A stretch of DNA of 64,000 bases from Chroococcidiopsis sp. CCMEE 29 (GCF_023558375.1 NZ_CP083761.1:1353001-1417000), one strand, 5' to 3'; numbered from the stretch's first letter, positions 18,257 through 28,879 are shown. Program-made: numbers and translations. The notes: generated from the sequence alone by a model not told the origin.

Positions 18257-18332
18257 CGGTTACCTCACGATTTGTGGAGCTGGAGAGGAATAGCTGCCCC
18301 TCTCTCACCATCCTGTCTGTTATTCGAAGCAT

Positions 18333-18395
18333 AACAGGAAACATTGTTGATACTCATGAATAAAAGGTGCATGATGTTCATTAAAGTTTCCTGTT
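18333..18395. promoter_or_regulatory. Inverted repeat in the divergent promoter region, candidate operator
   Basis: AACAGGAAAC (18333-18342) and its exact complement GTTTCCTGTT (18386-18395) flank a second imperfect dyad (CATGAA and TTCATTA). They sit midway between the XRE-cupin start and the soxB start. The cupin regulator is the likely ligand-responsive binder. This is inference from position and symmetry. Confidence 0.45.
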
Positions 18396-19686
18396 GGGAA
18401 TCTTATGGATGCCATCCGTTAGAAGCTATTTTTTGTGTCTGTCCTACCCCCGACGGTTGTATTTCGGTAGAAGAGATCGATGCCTTTAAACCTGCTGAAG
18501 TTTGCGCTTTCTAAACAGCATCCGGAACCCGCAATGTTCCGCCATCACGATCGCCTCAAATCCAACTACGATGCGGTAATTATCAGCGGGGGTGGGCATG
18601 GATTGGCAGCCGCTTACTATCTGGCGCGAGATTACGGGATGACGAATATTGCGGTCCTCGAGAAAGGTTACCTTGGCAGCGGCAATACGGGACGCAACAC
18701 GATGATTATTCGCTCGAACTATCTCACCTCAGAAGGCGTGAAGTTTTACGATCAGTCGGTGCGACTCTGGCAAGATTTATCGCAGGATTTTGACCTGAAT
18801 GTGTTCTATTCCACACGCGGTCATTTCACGCTGGCTCATACGGATGCTTCGGTGCGAACCATGCGCTGGCGAGCAGAGACCAACAAACACTTTGGCATTG
18901 AGAGTGAATTCGTTGAACCGGATGAAGTTAAAACAGCCTGTCCGCCTATGGATCTGTCCTGTGGAGGAAAGGCTCCGGTGATGGGTGCGTTATATCATGC
19001 ACCCGGTAGCATTGCCCGCCATGATGCCGTGGCATGGGGCTATGGTCGCGGTGCGAATCAACGAGGAGTTGAGATTCATCAGCAAACAGAAGTGCTTGGT
19101 ATCCAGGTTGAAGCGGGCAAAGTGACTGGATTGCAAACGACTAAAGGCGCTATTTCGACACCACGGGTACTGTGTGCAGTTGCCGGATTTACACCGCGCC
19201 TGTTGCAAATGGTGGGGTTGCGATCGCCCCTTTACATCCATCCCTTACAAGCAATGGTGAGCGAACCCATGAAACCCTGGCTCGATCCCATTATTGTTTC
19301 AGGTAGTCTGCACGTTTATGTGAGTCAAACAGCACGCGGTGAGTTAGTCATGGGAGCCTCTCTCGATCCCTATGAACTCCATTCCACCCGCTCGACCCTA
19401 GTAGACCACCACGCTGATTTTGACAAGCGGAATGAGATTGGAGAAACTAAAGAAAAACCAGAAACTCCAATGCCAGAAAAATTCATTGTCAACCTCAATA
19501 CAGAAGAACGAGAATACTTGCATCAATTAACGCATAAGGGTAAATGTCCAGCTCGTGTGTTCAAGCGAGCACATATCCTGTTGCTTGCCGATGAAGGACA
19601 TGCTGATGAAACAATTGCTCAAATGCTACATGTGGGAGAATCAACGGTACATCGGACTCGTCAAAAGTGTGTAGATGGTGGAGTTA

Positions 19687-20802
19687 CTAACCAGAGCATA
19701 GATTAGTTAACATAGTAGCTGTAGCCACGTCCGGAGTCTGCCATGAAACTCAAAGACGCTCGCCATCTGTCAGCCAAAGCTCAAGAAGCACTTCGCTACC
19801 GAGTGGTAAATGCAGTCGAGAGCGGTATGAGTAAATCAGAAGCAGCGCGTGTTTTCAACGTTTCGCGTACAGCAGTGCATAACTGGACAAAAGTGGTAGC
19901 TTCCAGCGGTGCGACATCGTTGAAAGCAAGAAAGCGTGGTCCTCGTGCTAGCTCACGTCTGCTCCCCCATCAAGCGGCAACAGCAGTGAGGTTAATGGAG
20001 CAAAAGTGTCCAGACGCTTTAGGATTACCATTTTACTTATGGACACGCGAAGCAGTGCAACAGTTTTTGGCTCAACGGTATGAGCTATCGGTGTCAGTGT
20101 GGACAATAGGGCGTTATCTCAAGAAATGGGGTTTTACACCACAAAAACCGCTGCGTCGGGCATACGAACAGGATCGCAAGGCAGTGCAGTACTGGTTAGA
20201 AACTGAGTATCCCCAGATTTGTCGTAAAGCCCATCAAGAAAAAGCACAAATTCACTGGGGAGACGAAATGGGAGTCCGCTCGGATTATCAAGCAGGACGT
20301 TCCTATGGACGAACTGGACAAACGCCAGTTGTGTTAGGGACAGGTAAGCGCTTTAGCTGCAATATGATTTCAACAATTACCAATCGTGGCAAGCTGTACT
20401 TCAAGTTATTCACACAACGGTTTGATGCCGCGCTCATGCTTGATTTCCTGCGGCGTTTGATTCGTCAGTGTGACCAAAAGGTGTTTCTGATTGTAGATAG
20501 TCATCCTGTGCATCGCTCTCACGTAGTTAAAAGCTGGGTTGAGCGTCATGCCGCTCGCATCCGCCTGTTTTTCTTGCCTTCTTATAGCCCTGAACTAAAC
20601 CCAAATGAGCTACTCAACCATGATGTTAAAGCCAATGCTGTTGGGCGGCAACGTCCCAGAAATCAAACACAGATGATTAACAACATCCGTAGCTATTTAC
20701 GTAGCACACAACGTCACCCTAACGTTGTGCAAAACTTCTTCCACGAGAAACACGTTGCTTATGCAGCTGCCTAGACTGTTCACTATTTAATGCTCTGGTT
20801 AG
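19687..20802 (+). mobile_element. IS630-family element (inner), 1,116 bp
   Basis: The ends CTAACCAGAGCAT and ATGCTCTGGTTAG are flanked by TA on both sides (19685-19686 and 20803-20804). It sits inside the outer IS630 transposase gene and has a different sequence from it. Confidence 0.9.
19743..20774 (+). CDS. IS630-family transposase (inner element), intact
   Basis: The 343-residue protein has an N-terminal HTH (KSEAARVFNVSRTAVHNWTK), a winged-helix part (LSVSVWTIGRYLKKWGFTPQ) and a DDE catalytic domain: HWGDEMGVRSDY, FLIVDSHPVHRSH and SYSPELNPNELLNHDVK. The length is normal and I see no stop or frame change. Among the IS630 copies here this is the one most likely to be active. Confidence 0.92.
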   Translation: MKLKDARHLSAKAQEALRYRVVNAVESGMSKSEAARVFNVSRTAVHNWTKVVASSGATSLKARKRGPRASSRLLPHQAATAVRLMEQKCPDALGLPFYLWTREAVQQFLAQRYELSVSVWTIGRYLKKWGFTPQKPLRRAYEQDRKAVQYWLETEYPQICRKAHQEKAQIHWGDEMGVRSDYQAGRSYGRTGQTPVVLGTGKRFSCNMISTITNRGKLYFKLFTQRFDAALMLDFLRRLIRQCDQKVFLIVDSHPVHRSHVVKSWVERHAARIRLFFLPSYSPELNPNELLNHDVKANAVGRQRPRNQTQMINNIRSYLRSTQRHPNVVQNFFHEKHVAYAAA

Positions 20803-22062
20803 TAAGTTTGCCTTGAGCGAGCAACCTCGTCCAGGCGGAAAACGTAAATTGGATGGACGCGCAGAAGCTTTTCTGATAGCAACGGCTTGTAGTGATGCGC
20901 CGACAGGACAGAAACGATGGACGATGCAGATGTTAGCAGATCGCCTCGTGGAACTACAGCTAGTGGACAGCATCTCAGACGAGACGGTACGACGAGTGTT
21001 AGAAAAAACGACATCAAGCCGTGGTTAAACCAACAGTGGTGCATTTCACAGGTGAATGCAGATTTTATCTGGCGGATGGAGGAGGTTTTAGACTTGTACG
21101 AGCAACCCTACAATCCATGTGAGCCGGTGGTTTGCTTTGATGAGCGCCCCGTGCAACTAGTGAGCGAAACCCGCACCCCACTTCCTCGAGAACCAGGAAA
21201 ACCAAAGCGTTATGACTATGAGTACAAGCGTGAAGGCACGTGCAATCTATTTGCCTTTTTTCAACCGTTAGCACAGTGGCGACATATCAAAGTGACTGAC
21301 CAACGCACTGCACAAGATTTTGCCTTGTGTATGCAGTATTTGGTGGATGTCTTATTCCCATTTGCACACCTAATTCATGTTGTGTTGGACAACTTGAACA
21401 CCCATACGCCCGCTGCTTTGTATCAAACCTTTGACGCGGTTGAAGCTCGTCGTATTCTCGAGAAGTTACAGTTTCACTACACTCCAGTTCATGGCAGTTG
21501 GTTAAATATGGTCGAACTGGAACTATCGGTTTTATCTGGTCAATGTTTAGAGCGTCGCATTCCGTCCACTGAAGAACTGTCTAGAGAAGTCGCAGCATGG
21601 GAAGCATCTCGTAATCAGGCTCAAGCAAGCGTGAACTGGCGTTTCACTAACACTCAAGCACGAATCAAGCTAGAACGTTTGTATCCTCAACCAAGCCTGT
21701 CAGAATCTAGCCTGTCAAAATTGTAGTGGTGGTCTACTAGATTTTGTCGAAGGACTGGCGGCACACATGCTTGAACTCTTTCCGCTTCTCTCTCACGTTA
21801 AAGTTGTGCGGCAATGGGCAGGGATGGCAGATATGACCCCTGACTTTGCACCCATCATGGGCAAAACCGCGATCAATGGATTTTATCTGGATGCCGGTTG
21901 GGGCACTTGGGGCTTTAAGGCAACACCGGTGTGTGGCAAAACGATGGCGTATACCGTGGCGAACGATCGCAATCACGAATTAATTCAAGACTTCTCCCTC
22001 GATCGATTCAAAAATTATGCGCTGGTTGGTGAAAAGGGCGCAGCATCAGTGGGGCATTAACA

Positions 22063-22326
22063 ATGAAAGTGATGACCTGTCCGATCAACGGAGCAAGACC
22101 TGTTTCTGAATTTGTTTATGGGGGCGAAGTTCGCTCTATGCCCGATCCACAAGCGGTAGATGATGCGACGTGGGCAGAGTATGTGTTTAACCGCAACGGT
22201 GCGCCTGGAATTAAACAGGAATGGTGGTGTCATACGCCGAGTAATACCTGGTTGATTGCAGAACGAAATACGTTAACCGATGAGATCTTACGCACCTATT
22301 TATACGGTGAGGAGAATGTTGCATGA
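22063..22326 (+). CDS. soxD: Sarcosine oxidase delta-subunit-like protein
   Basis: The 87-residue protein starts MKVMTCPINGARPVSEFVYGG with the Cys and spacing of SoxD, and continues EYVFNRNGAPGIKQEWW and then HTPSNTWLIAERNT. SoxD binds zinc and closes the SoxB-SoxA interface in the heterotetramer. The start is 2 bp after the soxB stop, and the stop overlaps the soxA start (ATGA), so translation is coupled. Confidence 0.92.
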   Translation: MKVMTCPINGARPVSEFVYGGEVRSMPDPQAVDDATWAEYVFNRNGAPGIKQEWWCHTPSNTWLIAERNTLTDEILRTYLYGEENVA

Positions 22327-25247
22327 GCAATCGCCTGCCGCCCATTTCCGGTGAGTGGATTGAGCGCAGCCAGCGCATTGATTTTACCTTTGAAGGAAGT
22401 TGCTTTTGGGGCTATGGCGGAGATACGGTTACGAGTGCGCTGTGGGCATCTGGGCAACGAGTGCTGGGGCGTAGTTTCAAATACCATCGTCCCCGCGGAA
22501 TTTTGAGTCTGGCAAATCACGATATCAATGCCTTGATGCAAGATGGGCAGAAGCTGAATATCCGAGCCGATGTCACCCCTTTAGAAGCTGGGATGTCTCT
22601 CTCGGCGGTGAATACAAATGGCGGAGTGATGGGCGATCGCAACAGCATCCTGAACTTTTTCTCCCCGTTTCTCCCAGTTGGGTTTTACTACAAAGCCTTT
22701 CATAATAAACGGCTGTTTCCCTTCTGGGAGCGGATGATTCGCAAGCTTAGCGGATTAGGCAAAGTAGATGTTTCTACACCGCATATTCGCACCGCAAAAC
22801 AGTATGACTTTTGTGATGTGCTGGTGATTGGCGCAGGTGTTGGGGGATTGTCGGCAGCGTTAGCCGCAGCCGATGCTGGGGCAGATGTTGTGATTGTGGA
22901 TGAAAATGCGCGGGCAGGTGGCTCCGGTGGCTATCAACGGGGTGGTGAATGGTTGACAGAGCAGACGAACGAACTGGTGAAAGCGGTTGAAAACCACGAT
23001 CACATCCGTCTCTACACCGAAACGGTAGCTGCTGCCTATTACGCGGATAACTGGATTCCATTAGTTGATCGAGATCGCCTCACCAAAATGCGAGCAAAAG
23101 CCGTGGTTATGGCAAACGGTGCTTATGAACAGCCTGCAGTGTTTCGCAACAACGATTTACCGGGAGTGATGTTAGCCTCTGCTGCACAACGGTTAATTTA
23201 TCGCTATGCTGTTAAACCCATGAATCGCGCAGTCGTGTTGACTGCCAACAGTGATGGTTATCGGGCTGCCTTAGATTTAGCCCAACATGGTGTTGAGGTG
23301 AAGGCGATCGTGGATCTACGCCAGAGCTATACAACTACTCTCATCACTCAAGCATTGCAGACACGTGGGATTCCCATCCTTACCAATCATTGTGTTTATG
23401 AAGCAAGGACTAATCCGGCAAGTGATGGCGTTTCCAGTGCCGTGATTTGTCCGCTCGATGCCAATGGCAAACCACAAACTGAATTTAAACAAGCGATTGC
23501 CTGTGATGGCATTGCCATGAGTGTCGGCTGGGCACCCGCAGCAAACTTGCTGTATCAAGCCGGAACGAAGATGCGCTTTGATGACCACTTGCAGCAGTTC
23601 GTTCCCGATCGGTTGGCTCCGGGTGTATTTGCCTGTGGGCGCGTCAATGGGGTGTATGAGTTTGAGCAAAAATTGCGGGATGGCCGTCGGGCAGGATTAG
23701 AGGCTGTCGCTGTTCTAGGATTGGCACAAGTGGAGATTGTTGTTGCATCCATCTCAGAATCCCCCTCGCATGGGTGGGCGATCGTGGAGCATCCGGCAGG
23801 CAAAAACTTTGTAGACTTCGATGAAGATCTTCAGTTCAAAGACTTCCCGAATGCAGCTCAGGAAGGATTTGACAATATTGAATTGCTCAAGCGATTTACA
23901 ACCGTAGGCATGGGACCGAGCCAGGGTAAGCATTCCAATATGAATGCGCTGCGAATTCTGGCGCGAATCACCAATCAATCTCCCGGTGAAGTGGGCACAA
24001 CCACTGCTCGGCCGTTCTTCCATCCGGTTCCCTTATCGCACTTAGCCGGACGGGGATTCACCCCAGAACGGCACACTCCCTTGCATAGTCGTCATGCTGC
24101 CTTCGGTGCTCAGTTCATGCTGGCAGGGGTATGGCGACGACCCGAGTACTACACCCAACCCGGAAAAAGCCGCGAAGACTGTATTCGTTCTGAAGTCGAA
24201 GCGGTTCGGACTCGTGTTGGATTGATTGATGTTGGGACGCTGGGAAAATTAGAATTACGCGGGGCGGGCGCTGCCGAATTTTTAGAGCGAGTTTACACCG
24301 GACGCTACAGCAATTTGAAAGTTGGGATGTCGCGCTATGCGCTGATGCTGGACGAGGCAGGCGTAGTGATTGACGATGGTGTGATTGCGCGACTCGGAGC
24401 CGAGTATTTCTATTTCACAACGACGACTTCTGGTGCAGCCGCAATTTATCGAGAACTATCGCGGCTGAATATCATGTGGCAGATGGATTGCGGACTGGTG
24501 AATGTAACCGGAGCGCGATCGGCAATTAACCTTGCCGGACCTTATGCCCGTGATGTCTTAGCGAAGCTAACAGATTGCGATCTTTCCAGCCCTGCCTTTC
24601 CCTATCTGGCTGTACGGAAGGCAGTAGTCGCAGATATTCCTGCCATCTTAATGCGGGTCGGTTTTGTAGGCGAGTGGGGCTACGAAATTCACGTCGCAGC
24701 GGAATCAGCGATCGCCCTCTGGGATGCTTTTTGGGAGGCAGGTGCAGCTTATGGGATTGCGCCCTTTGGTGTGGAAGCCCAGCGAGTTTTGCGGCTGGAA
24801 AAAGGACACCTGATTGTGGGGCAAGATACCGATGGCTTGACAACTCCGAAAGAAGCCAGCTTGGGGTGGGCAGTCAAACTGGATAAACCCTTCTTCATTG
24901 GTCAACGCAGTCTGCAAGCCATTGCTAAACAACTCATCAAGCAAACTCTAGTCGGTTTCATGCTCGATCCAGCCTTTCAGGGAACGCCACCCCAGGAGGG
25001 TCATTTAATCATTGAGGGAAATGAGATTGCAGGTCGCATTACCAGTATTGCCTTCAGCCCAACTCTGAAACGGTATATCGGGCTCGCCTATGTCAAACCA
25101 GAACTGGCAGATATCGGTAACAACCTTTCGATTCGCTTGTCCGATCGCTCACTGATCGCAGCAACCGTCAGTCCTACACCATTCTATGACCCTGGCAACC
25201 AACGTCAGAAGGAAACGGTGATGCAACGCGAGGAGATTATTGTATGA
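22323..25247 (+). CDS. soxA: Sarcosine oxidase alpha-subunit-like protein
   Basis: The 974-residue protein has an N-terminal ferredoxin-like domain without an obvious 2Fe-2S cysteine set (SCFWGYGGDTVTSALWASG), an NAD/FAD Rossmann domain (DVLVIGAGVGGLSAALAAA, then ANGAYEQPAVFRNNDLPG), and a C-terminal aminomethyltransferase-like domain that binds tetrahydrofolate (VRTRVGLIDVGTLGKLELRG; VGFVGEWGYEIHVAAE). This is the full layout of SoxA or MgdC. It receives the methyl group as 5,10-methylene-THF in the known enzymes. The gene is intact, but its SoxB partner upstream is broken. Confidence 0.93.
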   Translation: MSNRLPPISGEWIERSQRIDFTFEGSCFWGYGGDTVTSALWASGQRVLGRSFKYHRPRGILSLANHDINALMQDGQKLNIRADVTPLEAGMSLSAVNTNGGVMGDRNSILNFFSPFLPVGFYYKAFHNKRLFPFWERMIRKLSGLGKVDVSTPHIRTAKQYDFCDVLVIGAGVGGLSAALAAADAGADVVIVDENARAGGSGGYQRGGEWLTEQTNELVKAVENHDHIRLYTETVAAAYYADNWIPLVDRDRLTKMRAKAVVMANGAYEQPAVFRNNDLPGVMLASAAQRLIYRYAVKPMNRAVVLTANSDGYRAALDLAQHGVEVKAIVDLRQSYTTTLITQALQTRGIPILTNHCVYEARTNPASDGVSSAVICPLDANGKPQTEFKQAIACDGIAMSVGWAPAANLLYQAGTKMRFDDHLQQFVPDRLAPGVFACGRVNGVYEFEQKLRDGRRAGLEAVAVLGLAQVEIVVASISESPSHGWAIVEHPAGKNFVDFDEDLQFKDFPNAAQEGFDNIELLKRFTTVGMGPSQGKHSNMNALRILARITNQSPGEVGTTTARPFFHPVPLSHLAGRGFTPERHTPLHSRHAAFGAQFMLAGVWRRPEYYTQPGKSREDCIRSEVEAVRTRVGLIDVGTLGKLELRGAGAAEFLERVYTGRYSNLKVGMSRYALMLDEAGVVIDDGVIARLGAEYFYFTTTTSGAAAIYRELSRLNIMWQMDCGLVNVTGARSAINLAGPYARDVLAKLTDCDLSSPAFPYLAVRKAVVADIPAILMRVGFVGEWGYEIHVAAESAIALWDAFWEAGAAYGIAPFGVEAQRVLRLEKGHLIVGQDTDGLTTPKEASLGWAVKLDKPFFIGQRSLQAIAKQLIKQTLVGFMLDPAFQGTPPQEGHLIIEGNEIAGRITSIAFSPTLKRYIGLAYVKPELADIGNNLSIRLSDRSLIAATVSPTPFYDPGNQRQKETVMQREEIIV

Positions 25248-25894
25248 ATACGCCTCTTCGTCTGAGTCCGATTTACGATTCACTCCAGTCAGTCAACGGC
25301 TCGTGGCGTGAGATCAACGGCATGCCATCTCTAGTAGCACTGCCAGCAGATCGGCATCGTATCACTCATTTAGGAATTGCAGATCTATCCTTTTTAACCC
25401 GCTTTGGTGTGAAAGGAGCGAATGCAGCCGAGTGGTTAGCCAATCAGGGAATGCCTATTCCTGATCGCCCTAATACCTGGCATTGTTTACCGGAAAGCGG
25501 CATGATTGCCCGGTTGGGACTGACAGAATTTCTGATTGAGGATAGTGTCAACAGCGCGATCGCTCCCCAGTTAGCAACCGCCTGTCAGTCTCCGGCCAAA
25601 GTTTACCCGATCTTACGATCAGATCTGGCGCTGGGGTTAGTGGGCGATCACGTCAATCACCTTTTACGCCAAACCTGTAGCTTTAACTTTCAGGCGTTAT
25701 CGCTTGGCGATCGTCCGGTTGTTCTGACTTCCATGATTGGGGTAGCCGTGACGGTGATTCTGGGTGAACGCAACGGAGAATCTTTCTACCGGATTTGGTG
25801 TGATGGCACATTTGGTACCTATTTTTGGCAAACCCTGATTGAGATTGCCACCCAGTTAGGAGGTGGCGTAATAGGCACAGAATCAGTTTTGTGA
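25244..25894 (+). CDS. soxG: Sarcosine oxidase gamma-subunit-like protein
   Basis: The 216-residue protein overlaps the soxA stop by 4 bp. It has the weakly conserved SoxG pattern, which resembles the GcvT fold: [19 protein letters not shown], then [12 protein letters not shown], and [20 protein letters not shown]. The identification rests on operon position as well as on sequence. Confidence 0.85.
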   Translation: MNTPLRLSPIYDSLQSVNGSWREINGMPSLVALPADRHRITHLGIADLSFLTRFGVKGANAAEWLANQGMPIPDRPNTWHCLPESGMIARLGLTEFLIEDSVNSAIAPQLATACQSPAKVYPILRSDLALGLVGDHVNHLLRQTCSFNFQALSLGDRPVVLTSMIGVAVTVILGERNGESFYRIWCDGTFGTYFWQTLIEIATQLGGGVIGTESVL

Positions 25895-26820
25895 CCAAGC
25901 TACTGTATTCGAGGAACGTAAACCAGGAGCAAACCGAATGAATTTAGCAGCAGCAAAAACATTTCTCGAATCGCATCAAGTTAAGTTTGTGCTGGCGCAA
26001 TTTGTCGATATTCATGGAGTTGCCAAAACTAAAGCCGTACCCGTTTCTCACTTTGAAGATATTCTGCATCCGGGAGCCGGATTCGCCGGATTTGCGGTGT
26101 GGGGATTGGGTATGGACCCGCACAGCCCAGATTACATGGCAGTCGGGGATCTCTCGACCTTATCACTCGTCCCCTGGATGCCCGGATTTGCTCGGATTGT
26201 TTGTGTCGGTCACGTTAAAGGTGAACCTTACCCTTACGATGCTCGCTATGTCTTGATGCAGCAGATTGAGCGGCTGAAGCAGCGAGGATGGACACTCAAT
26301 ACCGGAGTCGAGCCAGAATTTGCCTTGCTCCGTAAAGATGAACAGGGGCAGATTTACCCGTTTGATGCCACCGATACTTTAGAGAAACCCTGCTATGACT
26401 TCCGGGGTTTGTCTCGCAGCGCGGTTTTTTTAGAAAAACTCGTTACCTATTTGCAAACGGTTGGCTTTGACATTTATCAAATCGACCACGAAGATGCAAA
26501 CGGGCAGTTTGAGATTAACTACACCTACACTGATTGCCTCACGACTGCCGATCGCTACATCTTCTTCAAAATGGCAGCGTCAGAAATTGCCAAAGAACTG
26601 GGGCTAATTTGCTCATTCATGCCGAAACCGTTTGCCAACCGCACGGGAACGGGAATGCATATTCACATGTCAATTTCCGATGGCAACTCTAATCTGTTCG
26701 CTGACAACACCGACTCACGCCATTTGGGACTCTCCAAACTAGCGTATCATTTTCTCGGTGGCTTACTTGCCCATGCAGGCGCACTCACTGCCATCTGTGC
26801 CCCAACCATCAATTCCTATA

Positions 26821-27721
26821 GAACCCATTTGAGATCTTGAGGATGCCAGATTAAACTAGAGCAAAAATGGTATACTCCAGCAGCCTGAGCGACCAAGAAT
26901 GGAAACTCATCGAGCCACTTTTGCCGCAAAAGAAGCAGACTAGACCACCAGTGTGGAGCAAACGTCAGATCCTCGATGGCATCTTCTACCAGCTCAAAAA
27001 CGGCTGCAATTGGTGTGACTTACCCAGAGACCTGCCGCCTTACTCAACGGTTTTCTGGTACTACAAACAGTGGCGAGAAACTGGAGTCTTAGACGAGATT
27101 ATGGACAAGCTCCACGGCAAAGTGCGCGAACAAGCCCAAAAAAACCGAAGTGGACAACCCTAATTATGATCGACTCTCAGGCAGTTAAGAACACCTGTAA
27201 TGCTAGCATTGCGTCCAAGGGTTTTTGTCATTACAAAGCAACGAATGGCATCAAACGGCATCTGGCTGTCGATACGCTGGGGTTTCCCTTGTTCACTCAC
27301 TGTACCAAAGCCAATGTCACTGACGACCAGGGACTGATTGAGATGCGATCGCAAAATATCAACTATTTCAAAGCCAAACCCGTGAATATTCCCAAGATTA
27401 CAATTCTGCTAGACCACGGTTATCATCCCGAGACAATCACCCAAGCGCTGCAAGAAATTTATCCCCACCTGACCAAAATTCGGTTTGAGCGCTCCCCAAA
27501 ACCTTCAAAAATTGAAAAGGTAGCTCAGGGCACATCTGGATTTGTTCCAGTCGCGACCCGATGGGTGGTTGAACGCTCGAATGCTTGGATGGAACGCTGC
27601 AAGAGTCTGGTGAAAAACTTTGAGTGGACTTTAGACAATGCTAGGGCAAAACTCAATCTTTGCTTTATCAGGCTAATGCTTAAGCGCTTAGCCGCAGCCT
27701 AAAAAGATCTCAAATGGGTTC
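26821..27721 (+). mobile_element. IS5-family element (901 bp) in the gmaS-like gene
   Basis: The ends GAACCCATTTGAGATCTT and complement are flanked by TATA on both sides (26817-26820 and 27722-27725). Removing one TATA restores the NSYKRL glutamine synthetase motif, so the duplication is 4 bp. Confidence 0.88.
26867..27702 (+). CDS. IS5-family transposase, two frames joined by a -1 shift
   Basis: The first frame (26867-27163) has SLSDQEWKLIEPLLPQKKQ and CDLPRDLPPYSTVFWYYKQW. The second has the catalytic blocks MIDSQAVKNTC, LLDHGYHPETIT and RWVVERSNAWMERCKSL. The junction lies at CAA AAA AAC C near 27140, an A AAA AAC heptamer. A -1 shift there gives KKPKWTTLIMIDSQ with no break. The element has no other lesions and may be active by frameshifting. 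Confidence 0.85.
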
Positions 27722-27754
27722 TATAAGCGCCTTGTGGTGGGACGATCGCTCATA

Positions 27755-28879
27755 CTAAATCGCCATCAAAGAGGTAAGATTGTAACATTCGTAAAGATGT
27801 TCCAGTCCCTTGAAGCTATGGCACGTGTCAGTCGAGTTCTGCCCCACTTGTCTGAAGCTGAAATCCGAGAAAAAATTCGCACCACTAGCAACTTTAGACG
27901 ACAACAAAAATGGCGGATTGTCTACAATGCCCTAGTTGACCCTAGACCCGCCGCCGAGATTGCTAAACATGTTGGTAGCACCGTCCGCATGGTGCATCGC
28001 GTTGTCAGTGAGTACAACCGCAACGGCACAAGCGCGATTGAAACTCCTGGTTCAGGTGGCAGACGGCGCAGTTACTTAAGCTTAGAGCAGGAGCAAACGC
28101 TGCTCAACCAACTCACCCCGGAGGCAAAAGCGGGTAGACTTACGACTCGAGCCAAGATTAAGCAAGCCTTGGAACGACAAGTGGGACACAAGGTTCATAA
28201 AAGCACGGTCTACCGACTGCTGCAACGGTATCAGTGGGGTAAGCGTAAACCTCGACCAGCGCATCCCAAAGCTGACCCCGACGAGCAAGAGAGCTTCAAA
28301 ACCACCTTTGAGCAGCAAGTACAATCATTAGTCGAGCAACGATCCCGCGCTGATACTCGCCCCGTCCTAGTCATGGCGGCTGATCAAGGGCGCTTTGGTC
28401 GCACAGGTGAACTGAGTGCGTGTTGGTGTCCGCCGGGATTTCGCCCCACCATAGCTCGTCAACAGGTCAGGCAATACATCTATGCCTTTGTCGCTGTTGC
28501 ACCACTGTTGGGCATGATGAGTTGTTTAGTGCTACCCTATGCCAACACCGTAATGATGAATCTATTTTTGCAGCAAGTTTCGATTGAGTTTGCAGACTAC
28601 TTCATCATCCTGCAAGTTGATCGGGCTGCTTGACATCGAGCCAAGCAGTTGCAGGTGCCGGAGAACCTTCGATTGCTACCGCAACCTGCTTATGCACCTG
28701 AATTGATGCCAGTTGAGCATGTGTGGGATGACATTCGAGAGCAGCATTTTGACAACCGCATCTTCAAATCGTTGGATTTGGTGGAAGACACATTATGTGG
28801 TGCGTTGAAAGAACTGATTGACGAGCCAGAACGATTACAGTCAATGACTTTTTTCCCGCATATAAGAATTACCGTTTAG
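27755..28879 (+). mobile_element. IS630-family element (1,125 bp) that clips gmaS and an AraC gene
   Basis: The left end (CTAAATCGCC) follows a TA in the gmaS-like gene. The right end, read inward, is CTAAACGGTAAT, similar to the left. It is not followed by TA and borders the end of an AraC reading frame, so a deletion next to the IS has removed the rest of gmaS and the 3' end of the AraC gene. Confidence 0.75.
27797..28879 (+). pseudogene. IS630-family transposase with one nonsense codon
   Basis: The frame has an HTH (PAAEIAKHVGSTVRMVHRVV), KVHKSTVYRLLQRYQWGKRK, and catalytic segments VMAADQGRFG, IILQVDRAA and the Glu in APELMPVEHVWDDIR. A TGA at 28631-28633 sits where the family has Trp (AAWHRAKQL). 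The frame stays open on both sides, so this is a single G-to-A type change that inactivates the protein between the second Asp and the Glu. Confidence 0.85.

Larger units (their letters stand above)
19470..21726 (+). pseudogene. Transposase of the outer IS630 element, split
   Basis: The N-terminal part (MPEKFIVNLNTEEREYLHQL, HTH segment ETIAQMLHVGESTVHRTR) runs to VDGG at 19680 and resumes after the inner IS as KFALSEQPRPGGKRKLDG. A further -1 change at the heptamer A AAA AAC near 21005 links VLEK to NDIKPWLNQQW. The catalytic part has CFDERPVQL, HVVLDNLNTH and the terminal Glu in HGSWLNMVELE. The -1 site resembles programmed sites in two-frame IS630 elements, so the transposase was probably intact before the inner insertion. 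Confidence 0.85.
19401..21737 (+). mobile_element. IS630-family element (outer), inserted in soxB and itself interrupted
   Basis: The ends GTAGACCACCAC and GTGGTGGTCTAC sit between TA dinucleotides (19399-19400 and 21738-21739), the IS630 target. Without the inner IS the element is about 1,219 bp. Confidence 0.88.
18480..22060 (+). pseudogene. soxB: Sarcosine oxidase beta-subunit-like gene, split by nested IS630 elements
   Basis: The product oxidises N-methyl groups (sarcosine oxidase beta or N-methylglutamate dehydrogenase MgdA). The N-terminal FAD motif is VIISGGGHGLAAAYYLARDYG, followed by GSGNTGRNTMIIRSNY, the flavin attachment region of the family. The frame breaks after HSTRST at 19400 and resumes as LDFVEGLAAHMLELFP at 21738. 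Joining at the TA duplication gives one frame of 413 codons, the normal SoxB length. It ends 2 bp before soxD. The gene cannot now make full-length protein. Confidence 0.88.
25938..27754 (+). pseudogene. gmaS: Glutamine synthetase-like enzyme (GMA synthetase type), cut by two ISs and lacking its 3' end
   Basis: The first 294 codons match the GlnT/gamma-glutamylmethylamide synthetase branch: [63 protein letters not shown] and APTINSY. An IS5 element sits after TATA at 26817-26820. Beyond it the frame resumes KRLVVGRSL for only ten codons before an IS630 element. The remaining 130-150 residues, with the last ATP and glutamate contacts, are absent from the window. In methylamine users gmaS and mgdABCD work together, so the position suggests the same pathway here. 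It is non-functional. Confidence 0.85.
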
